This document shows, piece by piece, positions 27,069 to 36,146 of a DNA stretch of 64,000 nt. A program made the translations under genes and the position numbers. The stretch is from positions 1,178,001 through 1,242,000 of the forward strand of contig CAXXKP010000001.1 in the NCBI GenBank assembly GCA_963663665.2, given 5' to 3'. This stretch comes from SABI01 sp963663665 (lineage in GTDB: Bacteria > Spirochaetota > Spirochaetia > Sphaerochaetales > Sphaerochaetaceae). Position 1 is the first letter of the stretch. Every line of letters begins with the position of its first letter. The notes under the pieces are model-generated. The model searched no databases, was not told the origin of the DNA, and saw only the letters and a list, made by a program, of their open reading frames with translations.

Positions 27069-27741
27069 CACACATAGAATTCTCCTAGAAGGGCTACTAC
27101 AACTTAATATTTCCCTCGATGAAACTCAAATACATCAATTATTAACCTATGAGAAAGAAATATCTCTTTTTAATGATATCTATAGACTAGTCAATGCAAA
27201 AGACGATGAACTGATTATCAAGCATTTTCTTGATTCTCTTGCTCCATTGCTTATAATTAAAGATATGATGAATAAGAGAGGGAGTTCTACCTCATGTGCC
27301 GATATTGGTTCTGGAGGAGGTTTCCCTGCAATACCTCTCTCAATTGCTCTTCCTGAAACAACTTGGTCTTTGGTAGAAAGATCAAAGAAAAGGTGTGGAT
27401 TTCTAGAGAACGTTGTAGCTTCATGTAACCTAGCCGGACGTGTAAATGTTTTAGATAGAGACCTCAAAGAAGTAGATCATCGGTATGATTTAGTTACTTT
27501 CAGGGCATTCTCATCCATCCACGAGGTTCTTTCTTCATTGCAACGAATCATCACTGATAATGGAATCATCTGTGCTTACAAAGGGAAAGTCGAAACTTCT
27601 TTGGATGAACTAAGACAAATTGGGACTATTTCTGGGGACGAACATAAAGGTACAGTAGGATCTTTTTTCTACCAGATTGAGCCTATTAAGGTTCCTTTTT
27701 TAGATGCACAGAGGCATCTATTAGTATTATCATTACACTAA
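27061..27741 (+). CDS. rsmG: 16S rRNA (guanine-527-N7)-methyltransferase RsmG (GidB)
   Basis: Methylates G527 of 16S rRNA; loss gives low-level streptomycin resistance in other bacteria. It has 226 residues from the ATG at 27061. This start overlaps mnmG by eight bases and has AAAGG just upstream; an in-frame extension to 26992 lies wholly inside mnmG and is not credible. SAM-binding motif CADIGSGGGFPAIPLSI, then WSLVERSKKRCGFLENVV and VTFRAFSS are standard for the family. It forms one translational unit with mnmE and mnmG. Confidence 0.93.
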   Translation: MSNTHRILLEGLLQLNISLDETQIHQLLTYEKEISLFNDIYRLVNAKDDELIIKHFLDSLAPLLIIKDMMNKRGSSTSCADIGSGGGFPAIPLSIALPETTWSLVERSKKRCGFLENVVASCNLAGRVNVLDRDLKEVDHRYDLVTFRAFSSIHEVLSSLQRIITDNGIICAYKGKVETSLDELRQIGTISGDEHKGTVGSFFYQIEPIKVPFLDAQRHLLVLSLH

Positions 27742-27754
27742 AAAAGGGGAGAAA

Positions 27755-28573
27755 ATGACTTTTTCATTAAACATCATGCAGGCAGCTCTTTTAGGAGCAG
27801 TACAAGGAGTTACAGAATTTCTTCCTGTTTCAAGTTCTGGACATCTCATACTATTTCGTTACTATTTAAGTATGCCTAAGGTGCCATTATTGTTTGATGT
27901 CTTTCTCCATGTTGCCACTCTCATTGTAGTTTGCTTCTTTTACAGAGCCACATTATCTAAGATGATTGTGGCACTTTATCATCTGATAACAAAAAATACT
28001 GAGGCTAAGGATAAGATATATATAAAATATTTTTTCCTTATTGTTGTATCTACATTTTTTACCATTATAATTGCATTGGTTCTAAGGAAAGTAATTCCTG
28101 ATCAACCGAGTGTGCTATTTATAGCAATTATGATGATTATTACGGCAATTATTCTTCTTTATAGACCGATTACGAAGAACAATGATCAAGCAGATTTCTC
28201 TGACTTAAAAATCTCTCATGCAATTATTACTGGTATTGCACAAGGATTTGGCACCCTTCCTGGAATATCTAGGTCAGGGATAACTATAAGCTCAGGCTTA
28301 TTGAGTGGGATGAAACGAGAAGTTGCTGGTGAATTTGCCTTTATTCTCTCTATCCCTGCAATTCTTGGAGCGTTAGTTTTGACAAGTTTCGATTATAGAG
28401 GAGCAACAGAATCAATCTCATTTCTTCCAATGCTTGCTGGTAGTGTTGTTGCTGCTATTACAGGATTTTTCTCCTTAAAGATGTTATTATGGCTTGTAAG
28501 TAAAGCAAGGTTATGGGTATTTAGTATATATCTCTTCTGTGTGAGTGTAGCTATACTGATAACATTGATATGA
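27755..28573 (+). CDS. uppP: Undecaprenyl-diphosphatase UppP (BacA)
   Basis: Recycles the lipid carrier for peptidoglycan synthesis by removing a phosphate from undecaprenyl diphosphate. It has 272 residues and about eight membrane helices. The first catalytic region is GVTEFLPVSSSGHLIL with its Glu, Ser and His, and the second is GFGTLPGISRSGITIS with its Arg and Ser. The start follows AAAGGGGAGAAA. The genes rsmG, uppP and ftsK are separated by only 10-13 bases, suggesting one transcript running into cell-wall and division functions. Confidence 0.95.
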   Translation: MTFSLNIMQAALLGAVQGVTEFLPVSSSGHLILFRYYLSMPKVPLLFDVFLHVATLIVVCFFYRATLSKMIVALYHLITKNTEAKDKIYIKYFFLIVVSTFFTIIIALVLRKVIPDQPSVLFIAIMMIITAIILLYRPITKNNDQADFSDLKISHAIITGIAQGFGTLPGISRSGITISSGLLSGMKREVAGEFAFILSIPAILGALVLTSFDYRGATESISFLPMLAGSVVAAITGFFSLKMLLWLVSKARLWVFSIYLFCVSVAILITLI

Positions 28574-28583
28574 AGGGGGTGGT

Positions 28584-31103
28584 ATGAAAGTTAGAACAAC
28601 GATAGCTATGATATGGACCTCTCTCTTTACCATTATCAGTGTCCTCCTTTTTCTACAAATACTTGCTCCTTATTCTTTTATTTACCGGATCCCTTTTTTC
28701 CACTATGTTGAATTAGCTTCTTCTTATCTCAGTAATCATCTTTATATCTCTTTATTCTCTGATACTATAAATTCATATATTATTCCTTCAGTGTCTTTAT
28801 TCTACGCACTCTTTTTTCTCATAACTAGAAATGCTATGAGCTTTTGGTGGATGGTTCCCTATAGTGCTTTTACCTACTATTCATCTTTTATTCTCACTCA
28901 GCTACTTGCTAAGAAGATTGAACCTCGTTTCATTATGGAGAAATTAAATCAATCTCCTACAATGGCTTTAATACTGATGATTCTTCTGTTACTACTTGAG
29001 GTTACAATTTTTATACTTTTCTCAATTATTTCGGTGAAACTTTACCAAAGAGCAAAAGCAAAACGGAAAACAATCAACACGAAAAATCCCAAAAAAAAGA
29101 AATCTCATAAAATCAAGAAAGAGGATATAAAAGAAGAACTACTCGAAAAAGAGATACACAAAGAGTGCGATAAAACTACTCCTAGGTCTACATCACTTTC
29201 ATTTCCTAAAATACAAGAAATTCCTTCGCTCAAAACTATTTCACCTAGCCTTGAGAAACAAGATGAAGTCTATATTGGCAAGCTTAATATGATCGATGAT
29301 TCAACTATGTTGTTGACAGATATCCCACTAGACTCAATTGATGAGGAAAAGGACGAGGTTATCCAAAGAAGGGAACCTTTTGAAGCGCTAAAAAGACAGT
29401 TAAAGCTTGATGAGACTACAAAAGGTGTAAAAGTACCATCTCGAATGCCAGCTTTTGTCCAAGAAAAGAGAAAAGTCGAGGTGGCTCCGTTTGAAAATAC
29501 TCAAGTGAACCAAGAGAAACCCAAAGATAATGCTTCACAAACTGCAGTAATACCTGGTACAACTACTATCCTTACGAAAAACGAACAAGATATTCCTGTT
29601 GAAAGTGATGATATCGATTATATAAGTGGTGTAGGTGGGCTCGTATCAGTGAATGATCCTCAAAGGGCATTGTTGACACTAAACAAAATCAAATATCAAT
29701 ATCCTAGCCCGGAATTACTGGATTCCTATCCTAATCATACTACAGACGTCGATCAGGATACCATTGATGCTGGAGATGATCTCATGGAGACTCTTCGACA
29801 GTTCAAAATTGAAGCAAAAGTCTCCGCTATTATTAAAGGGCCAACTGTTACGATGTATGAAATAACTCTTGCTCCTGGTGTGCGGGTAAGTTCAATTAGT
29901 AATCTCGCAGATAATATTGCGATGCAACTTGCCGCAAATAGTGTCCGCATAGTAGCTCCAATTCCTGGTAAGCAAGCTGTTGGAATTGAAGTACCAAATG
30001 CAAAAAGGTCGATTATAGGATTTAGAGATCTTCTTGGTAGTGTAGATCCACACGCTTTTCGACTCCCTATGATACTAGGAAGAAAGATAACAGGGGAACC
30101 TGTCGTGATGGATCTAACAAGAACTCCTCACTTGTTGATAGCAGGAGCTACGGGTTCTGGTAAGAGTGTATGTGTGAATTCTCTTATCTCCTCCCTTCTC
30201 TATTTTAAATCGCCCAAAGAGGTGAGATTAATTCTAGTCGACCCAAAGATTGTAGAGCTAAGAATCTATAATGGTATTCCTCATTTGTTAACACCAGTAA
30301 TTACTGAACCTAAGAAAACTATTAAGGCATTAGAATATTGTTTGTTTGAAATGGAAAGACGGTATAAATTGCTTAATAGTATTGCCGTTAGAAATATTGG
30401 AGCATACAATTCAAAAGTATCATCTTCTCATATTGCAAGAGAAAAACTTCCCTATATTGTTGTTGTAATTGATGAGTTTGCAGATATCATGACTACTGTT
30501 GGAAAAGAATTAGAGACTCTCTTAGCACGCCTCGCTGCTATGGCACGAGCCGTAGGGATTCATCTAGTTCTCGCAACACAAAGACCGAGTGCTGATGTTA
30601 TTACAGGTATTATAAAGTCGAATATTCCAACTCGTATCGCGTTCACTGTCTCAGGACAAGTTAATAGCAGAATTATTATTGATGAGACAGGTGCTGAGAA
30701 ACTTCTCGGTGGTGGTGATATGCTCTTTGTCCCTAGCTGGGAGCCAAGTTCCACTCGAATACAGGGTGCTTTTTTATCAGATGATGAAGTTGAACGGGTC
30801 GTGAATTATGTGAAAAGCCAAGGAGAACCTGATTATCTCGATGAATCATTCTTTGAAGATGACAATGATAACTCTCGTGATACCGATGAGGGTGAATTTG
30901 ATGAAGGTAGTGATGAAGCACTCCGAGAACAAGCTCTTAAAATTATCATAGAACGAAATGGAGCAAGCGCTTCCTATCTCCAAAGAAGGCTTCGCATTGG
31001 TTACAATAAGGCAGCACGTATCATCGAAATGCTGGAGGAAGAAGGTGTATTAGGACCATCTCGAGGAAGCAAACCGAGAGAGATTATTAGATTACCCAAT
31101 TAG
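28584..31103 (+). CDS. ftsK: DNA translocase FtsK/SpoIIIE
   Basis: A septum-anchored, ATP-driven DNA pump that clears chromosome ends at division. It has 839 residues: four N-terminal membrane helices (to about residue 150), a charged linker (about 150-380), and the RecA-like motor with Walker A GATGSGKSVCVNSL (about 522) and Walker B YIVVVIDEFAD. The C-terminal winged-helix gamma domain (SASYLQRRLRIGYNKAARII) reads KOPS-like sequences and contacts XerD. The start follows GAAGGGGGTGGT. The spacing to uppP (10 bases) and to the aminotransferase (16 bases) suggests an operon. Confidence 0.95.
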   Translation: MKVRTTIAMIWTSLFTIISVLLFLQILAPYSFIYRIPFFHYVELASSYLSNHLYISLFSDTINSYIIPSVSLFYALFFLITRNAMSFWWMVPYSAFTYYSSFILTQLLAKKIEPRFIMEKLNQSPTMALILMILLLLLEVTIFILFSIISVKLYQRAKAKRKTINTKNPKKKKSHKIKKEDIKEELLEKEIHKECDKTTPRSTSLSFPKIQEIPSLKTISPSLEKQDEVYIGKLNMIDDSTMLLTDIPLDSIDEEKDEVIQRREPFEALKRQLKLDETTKGVKVPSRMPAFVQEKRKVEVAPFENTQVNQEKPKDNASQTAVIPGTTTILTKNEQDIPVESDDIDYISGVGGLVSVNDPQRALLTLNKIKYQYPSPELLDSYPNHTTDVDQDTIDAGDDLMETLRQFKIEAKVSAIIKGPTVTMYEITLAPGVRVSSISNLADNIAMQLAANSVRIVAPIPGKQAVGIEVPNAKRSIIGFRDLLGSVDPHAFRLPMILGRKITGEPVVMDLTRTPHLLIAGATGSGKSVCVNSLISSLLYFKSPKEVRLILVDPKIVELRIYNGIPHLLTPVITEPKKTIKALEYCLFEMERRYKLLNSIAVRNIGAYNSKVSSSHIAREKLPYIVVVIDEFADIMTTVGKELETLLARLAAMARAVGIHLVLATQRPSADVITGIIKSNIPTRIAFTVSGQVNSRIIIDETGAEKLLGGGDMLFVPSWEPSSTRIQGAFLSDDEVERVVNYVKSQGEPDYLDESFFEDDNDNSRDTDEGEFDEGSDEALREQALKIIIERNGASASYLQRRLRIGYNKAARIIEMLEEEGVLGPSRGSKPREIIRLPN

Positions 31104-31119
31104 ATAAGAAGGTGTGTAT

Positions 31120-31944
31120 ATGAGTGAACATCACAGTTATGCAATTGTCGATAAGCAAATAGTTAAAAAAGAGTTAGCAACTCTTTCCGTCACCTCTGTT
31201 TCTTTTCAATATGCCTTCAGTGTATATGAATCAATAAAAGTGATTCACTCTCATCCCATTTATGCATTAGATCATATTAAACGATTATTTAATTCTGCCA
31301 ATGGGATACACTTACTTCACCCTTTTTCAGCAGATGACATTCTGATTTCGATATATGAACTTATAAAGGCCAATGAGATAGATGAAGCTACAATTCGAAT
31401 TTTACTTACTGGTGGTGAAGAGGCTCATATTTTTGTCACAAGCGATAAAATGTTGAGCTATCCCAAAAGGTACTACACTGAAGGTGTGAGTGTAACTACA
31501 TATATGGGGGAGAGATTTCTTCCTCTCTATAAAACAAGTGCACTTCTCATGAATTATCTTGCACTTAAAGAAGCAAAGGTTAATGGATGTTTTGAGGCTC
31601 TATTAGTAGATCGATATAATAAAGCACTAGAAGGAACAAGAAGTAATCTCTTCGCCTTAAAAGGAGATGTTTTTTTTACAGCGCCTGATGAAGAAGTTCT
31701 TGAGGGTGTAACTCGTGATAAAATTATAAAAGCTATCAATTATCTTTCTTACTCTGTCTCGTTCACTGGTATAGATGTAGATGATATAAAAAATGGGCAG
31801 TACGATGGTCTTTTTCTCTCCTCAACAAGTATGGGAGCTCTCTCAATTTCAAAGATTGACGGGATTGAAATATCTACTTCATATAATAAAATTATGTCGA
31901 TCCATCATCAAATTAGAGAATGGGAGTTAGAATCACTACCATAA
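31120..31944 (+). CDS. Class IV PLP aminotransferase (branched-chain/D-amino acid/ADC-lyase family)
   Basis: A 274-residue fold-type IV PLP enzyme. The early FAFSVYESIKV-like region (here YAFSVYESIKVI) and the PLP lysine area LYKTSALLMNYLALKEA, followed by GCFEALLVDRYNKALEGTRSN, place it in the class IV group. Branched-chain aminotransferase, D-alanine aminotransferase and aminodeoxychorismate lyase cannot be told apart by eye. I chose ATG 31120, with AAGAAGG seven bases upstream; a GTG at 31114 adds two residues. It follows ftsK closely, but a functional link to division is not evident. Confidence 0.82.
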   Translation: MSEHHSYAIVDKQIVKKELATLSVTSVSFQYAFSVYESIKVIHSHPIYALDHIKRLFNSANGIHLLHPFSADDILISIYELIKANEIDEATIRILLTGGEEAHIFVTSDKMLSYPKRYYTEGVSVTTYMGERFLPLYKTSALLMNYLALKEAKVNGCFEALLVDRYNKALEGTRSNLFALKGDVFFTAPDEEVLEGVTRDKIIKAINYLSYSVSFTGIDVDDIKNGQYDGLFLSSTSMGALSISKIDGIEISTSYNKIMSIHHQIREWELESLP

Positions 31945-31971
31945 TTTTTTAAAACAAAGTATAGTTGGTCT

Positions 31972-33657
31972 ATGAAATTTAATGAATTACCCCTAGGTGC
32001 AGAAGTTCTTGCAGGCGTTGAAAATGCCTCTTTTACTAGTTGCATGAGTGTACAAGAACTTGTATTACCCCAATCTTTACAGGGTAAAGATGTGATGGTG
32101 CAATCAAAGACAGGATCAGGAAAAACAGCAGTTTTCCTTCTTACTATCCTTCAAAAGTATGAATTAGCAAATAAAAACAATGTAACTCCTCTTCCGGTAG
32201 CCCTAATTATTGCCCCAACGAGAGAGCTTGCCGTTCAAATAGAATCAGATGCGAGGATTTTAAGTACTGGATTTGAAAACTTTAGAATTGGATGTTTTTA
32301 TGGTGGTGTCGGATACCAAAAACAAGATAAACAAATAGAGCTTGGAGTTGACCTTATCATAGGAACTCCTGGAAGAATACTTGATTATCAAAAGAATGGG
32401 AAACTCAACTTTAAATCTATCGATACTTTTGTTATCGATGAGGCTGATAGATTATTTGATATGGGGTTCTATCCAGACATTCAAAAAATGTTCACGATGA
32501 TGGTAGATAGGACAAAACGACAGACAATGCTATTTAGTGCCACTCTCTCAAATAGAGTGCGGAATTTAGCTTGGTCCTATATGAACAATCCTATTGAGAT
32601 TGAGAATCAACCAGAAGAAATTACTGTTAATAATATTACTCAAGAGTTATATCATGTTTCTAGTGATGAGAAGTTTTCACTGATGATGAGATTATTAGCA
32701 AAGGAACAGCCTAGTAATTGTCTGATATTTACAAATACCAAAGCAAAAGCTGTAGAAATTAGCAAACGTCTTCAAGTTAATGATTACAAGGTTCGCTATT
32801 TAATGGGTGATTTGCCTCAAAATAAACGTCTTGGTGTAATCTCTAAGATGAAGAGTGGAGAACTTAGTTTTCTTGTTGCAACTGATGTCGCCGCAAGAGG
32901 ATTGCAAATAGATGACTTGGCACTTGTTATTAACTATGATATTCCTGAAGATTTTGAGAATTATGTCCACAGAATTGGGCGAACAGCTAGAGCAGGGAAG
33001 AGCGGGAAATCAATTACCCTCGCATGTGAAGAGTTTGTATACGGACTTGAAGCGATTGAATCCTATATTCAAATGAAGATTCCAGTGATTTGGCCTGGAG
33101 AGAATGAGCTTCCTCTAGTAGAGGATAAAAGTAAGGGGATGAAATTCCGAGATTTGGTAGACCAAAGTGAATATGCTTCGAAATATGCAAGAAAAGGTGC
33201 TCCATCACATACTCATGGACGAAAGAAAACTTCAAATACTACGGTAGCACATAAGAAAGGTAGTGAAAGAAGTTCCATTCCTAGAGAAAAAGTAGAAACA
33301 AAAGGTGCCTCTACTCCTAAACGGCCTGATTATAAAAGGAAGCCAGCAAGCCACCTTAAACCTGGAAAGAGTTACCAAGATATTCAAAAAATGGATCTTA
33401 ATGAACGAATGGCATACTATAAAAGTCAGTATGCTACAGATAGTGTATCAACGAAAGCTACAACTCAAAGAGCAAAATCCCCTATAAAAAAGGGTGATGG
33501 AAAAAGAAAACTAGGTAGCCAACCTAAGGTAGAACACACTCTAGTGCACCGAGAAAAACTACAAGAAAAAGTTGTGGGAAAACTTCAATCTGTTAAGAAA
33601 GAAGAGACCAAGAAGAAAGGAGGCTTTTTAACTCGTCTTTTTGGAAGGAATAAATAA
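31972..33657 (+). CDS. DEAD-box ATP-dependent RNA helicase
   Basis: Unwinds RNA duplexes, probably in ribosome assembly or mRNA decay. It has 561 residues with the full motif set: SKTGSGKT (I), PTRELAVQ (Ia), GTPGR (Ib), VIDEADRLFDMGF (II), SAT (III), ATDVAARGLQ (V) and HRIGRTARAGK (VI). The last 170 residues are a basic, low-complexity tail (many Lys, Ser, Thr) ending GGFLTRLFGRNK, probably an RNA-binding extension. The Q-motif area is unusual (FTSCMSVQELVLP rather than the common xPTxIQ). The Shine-Dalgarno before ATG 31972 is weak. Confidence 0.93.
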   Translation: MKFNELPLGAEVLAGVENASFTSCMSVQELVLPQSLQGKDVMVQSKTGSGKTAVFLLTILQKYELANKNNVTPLPVALIIAPTRELAVQIESDARILSTGFENFRIGCFYGGVGYQKQDKQIELGVDLIIGTPGRILDYQKNGKLNFKSIDTFVIDEADRLFDMGFYPDIQKMFTMMVDRTKRQTMLFSATLSNRVRNLAWSYMNNPIEIENQPEEITVNNITQELYHVSSDEKFSLMMRLLAKEQPSNCLIFTNTKAKAVEISKRLQVNDYKVRYLMGDLPQNKRLGVISKMKSGELSFLVATDVAARGLQIDDLALVINYDIPEDFENYVHRIGRTARAGKSGKSITLACEEFVYGLEAIESYIQMKIPVIWPGENELPLVEDKSKGMKFRDLVDQSEYASKYARKGAPSHTHGRKKTSNTTVAHKKGSERSSIPREKVETKGASTPKRPDYKRKPASHLKPGKSYQDIQKMDLNERMAYYKSQYATDSVSTKATTQRAKSPIKKGDGKRKLGSQPKVEHTLVHREKLQEKVVGKLQSVKKEETKKKGGFLTRLFGRNK

Positions 33658-33658
33658 G

Positions 33659-35374
33659 ATGCTCAAGAGATTTATTTCTTATTATAAACCCTATAAAGGG
33701 CTCTTTTCTCTTGATATGGTTGCCGCAGTAATTGGTTCACTTCTCTCGATTACCTTCCCACAGATTACAAGAGAGTTGCTGCGTAATTATATTCCTAATA
33801 AAAATTGGCAAATGATGATAATTCTCTTTATCGTTATGTTCAGTATTTATCTTTTGCAAATATTTACAACTTATTTACGTGTCCGATGGGGGCATATAAT
33901 GGGTGTCTATATGGAAAGTGATATGAGGCAAGACCTCTTTGAGCATCTTCAGAGACAATCATTTACCTATTTTGATAACACAAAGACAGGCCATTTGATG
34001 TCAAGAATCACAAATGACTTATTCATGATTACTGAAACTGCTCATCACGGACCTGAAGATCTTCTTATTTCATTAACAGTGATTATTGGCTCTTATATCG
34101 TGATGTTTATTAATAATGTCCCACTCGCAATTATCTCTATTATCCCTCTTCCATTCATGCTCTTTTATGGTATTTATTTTGGGCGTAAGCTTAAAGAAGG
34201 ATTTAGAGCTGTAAGAAGTACAGTAGCAGATGTAAATTCTGTTGTCGAAAACTCTATTCAAGGAGTGAGAGAGGTCCAATCCTATACGAGTGAGACAGAA
34301 GAAAATCAAAAATTCATGGAAGTCAATAAAGTCTTTCAGCAGGCGAAAAGTGATCAATATAAGATTATGGCCCGTTATGAATCAACAATGATGTTTTTTC
34401 GTGAACTTTACTATTTTGTCACTGTAGCTGGCGGTGCCATTCTTATATATTTCAACCTCATCCCTGTATATGATCTTGTCGCTTTTATTTTATTTGTTTC
34501 TGTGGTTCTCCCTCCAATTGATAGGCTTATTGGTTTTACAGAACAATTACAACAAGGGCTGGCAGCATTTGAGCGATTTGTTGAAGTAATGGACATTAAA
34601 AGCGATATAAGTGATAAAGAGAAAGCCACTGAGTTACATCTCGTTGAAGGAAGCATAGAGTTCGATCATGTTTCTTTTCACTATTTTAAAGAAGCAGAGA
34701 CAGTTTTGGAAGATATCTCCCTGCACATTAAAGGTGGGTCAACAATTGCTCTTGTGGGAGACTCGGGAGCTGGCAAAAGTACTCTTGTTTCACTGATTCC
34801 TCGTTTTTATGAAGCAACAAATGGTAAAGTTCTCATCGATAATCAAGATGTAACGAATTTAACAAAGAAATCTCTAAGGTCTCAAATAGGTGTTGTTCAA
34901 CAGAATGTCTTTTTATTTGATGGGACAATTAGAGAAAATTTATTATATGGGAAAAAAGATGCGAGTGATGAAGAGCTGTATGCTGCCCTCGAGATGGCTA
35001 GCCTCACATCCTTTGTGTCATCTCTACCTCAAGGGCTTGATACTATGGTGAAAGAACATGGAACTCGTCTCTCCGGTGGTCAGAAGCAACGTATTTCTAT
35101 TGCTCGAGTATTCTTGAAAGATCCTAAAATAATCATATTTGATGAAGCAACAAGCTCTCTCGATAGTGAAAATGAAAAACAGATACAAGAAGCTTTTCTC
35201 CGCCTTGCAAAAGGGCGTACAGCCATTGTAATAGCACACCGTCTTGCCACGGTACGAAATGCAGATATGATCTATGTGATAGATAAGAAAAAGATTGTTG
35301 AGCAAGGAACACACTCCTCTCTTATTGCATTACATGGTCAATATGCTAAACTTTATCAACATCAGTCCCTGTAG
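33659..35374 (+). CDS. ABC exporter, fused permease and ATPase (MsbA/MdlB-like half-transporter)
   Basis: A 571-residue half-transporter that would act as a dimer, probably exporting a lipid, peptide or drug. Six membrane helices (about residues 15-310) contain the coupling-helix FTYFDNTKTGHLMSRITND. The ATPase domain shows GDSGAGKST (Walker A), LSGGQKQRISIAR (signature), IIIFDEATSSLD (Walker B) and IAHRLAT (H-loop), all intact. The start is ATG 33659, with GGAAGGA upstream overlapping the helicase stop; a TTG at 33641 lies inside the helicase gene. plsC follows after 18 bases, so a lipid-related substrate is possible but unproven. Confidence 0.92.
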   Translation: MLKRFISYYKPYKGLFSLDMVAAVIGSLLSITFPQITRELLRNYIPNKNWQMMIILFIVMFSIYLLQIFTTYLRVRWGHIMGVYMESDMRQDLFEHLQRQSFTYFDNTKTGHLMSRITNDLFMITETAHHGPEDLLISLTVIIGSYIVMFINNVPLAIISIIPLPFMLFYGIYFGRKLKEGFRAVRSTVADVNSVVENSIQGVREVQSYTSETEENQKFMEVNKVFQQAKSDQYKIMARYESTMMFFRELYYFVTVAGGAILIYFNLIPVYDLVAFILFVSVVLPPIDRLIGFTEQLQQGLAAFERFVEVMDIKSDISDKEKATELHLVEGSIEFDHVSFHYFKEAETVLEDISLHIKGGSTIALVGDSGAGKSTLVSLIPRFYEATNGKVLIDNQDVTNLTKKSLRSQIGVVQQNVFLFDGTIRENLLYGKKDASDEELYAALEMASLTSFVSSLPQGLDTMVKEHGTRLSGGQKQRISIARVFLKDPKIIIFDEATSSLDSENEKQIQEAFLRLAKGRTAIVIAHRLATVRNADMIYVIDKKKIVEQGTHSSLIALHGQYAKLYQHQSL

Positions 35375-35392
35375 AGGAAGGAGGATGATTCT

Positions 35393-36139
35393 TTGAAAAA
35401 TATTCAAGTTATAATTGCCTTTATTATTGTGATTCCATCGCTGATATTCTCGATGTTTGTCGCTATTCTACCTTCATTCCTTATGAGACTAGTAGGTCTT
35501 AATAAAGCAGCAGACAAATGGATGTTCATTAATGCTGTTAATATATCGAAGGTGATACTTTTCTCACTTGGAACTAGAGTTGAAACAAGAAATAAACATC
35601 TTATTCCTCCAAAGGGTTCACAGGTATGTTTTGTAGCAAATCATCAAAGCGCCATAGATATTCCTGTCGTTGTAGGATTCTTACAAATATGGGCTGGTTT
35701 TGTTGCAAAAGCTGAACTTAAAAAGATCCCTATAGCAAGTTCGTGGATCAAAGCAATTCATTGTGTTTATATAGATCGAAAAAGTCCAAGGAACTCAATC
35801 GAGGCAATATTTAAAGGGGTTGATAATATTCGAAATGGTATCCCGATGTTCATATTCCCAGAAGGAACACGAAGTAAAGATGGGACCATGGGTGAGTTTA
35901 AACCAGGTGCTTTAAAATTAGCTACAAGAGCGAAAGCAATTATTGTTCCCATAACCATTGACGGTACTAGAAAGACATTTGAAAATAGGAAAGGACTTTC
36001 TATACCTAAAATTATTCTCACTGTGAGTGAACCAATCGATACTTCCAAAATGGATGAAAATCAAATAAAAGAGCTTCCACAAAAAGTGTTTAATGCAATC
36101 AAACAACCATTACCCACTTCACATCCAACTAAGGGCTGA
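35393..36139 (+). CDS. plsC: 1-acyl-sn-glycerol-3-phosphate acyltransferase
   Basis: Makes phosphatidic acid from lysophosphatidic acid; membrane-associated. It has 248 residues with an N-terminal hydrophobic helix. Motif I is NHQSAID (HX4D), the acyl-acceptor motif is FPEGTRSKDG, and GFVAKAELKKIP lies between. The start codon is TTG at 35393, strongly supported by GGAAGGAGG seven to eight bases upstream; the only ATG nearby (35386) runs into a stop after three codons. It sits between an ABC exporter and the ECF transporter genes with very short spacing. Confidence 0.92.
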   Translation: MKNIQVIIAFIIVIPSLIFSMFVAILPSFLMRLVGLNKAADKWMFINAVNISKVILFSLGTRVETRNKHLIPPKGSQVCFVANHQSAIDIPVVVGFLQIWAGFVAKAELKKIPIASSWIKAIHCVYIDRKSPRNSIEAIFKGVDNIRNGIPMFIFPEGTRSKDGTMGEFKPGALKLATRAKAIIVPITIDGTRKTFENRKGLSIPKIILTVSEPIDTSKMDENQIKELPQKVFNAIKQPLPTSHPTKG

Positions 36140-36146
36140 GCAATCT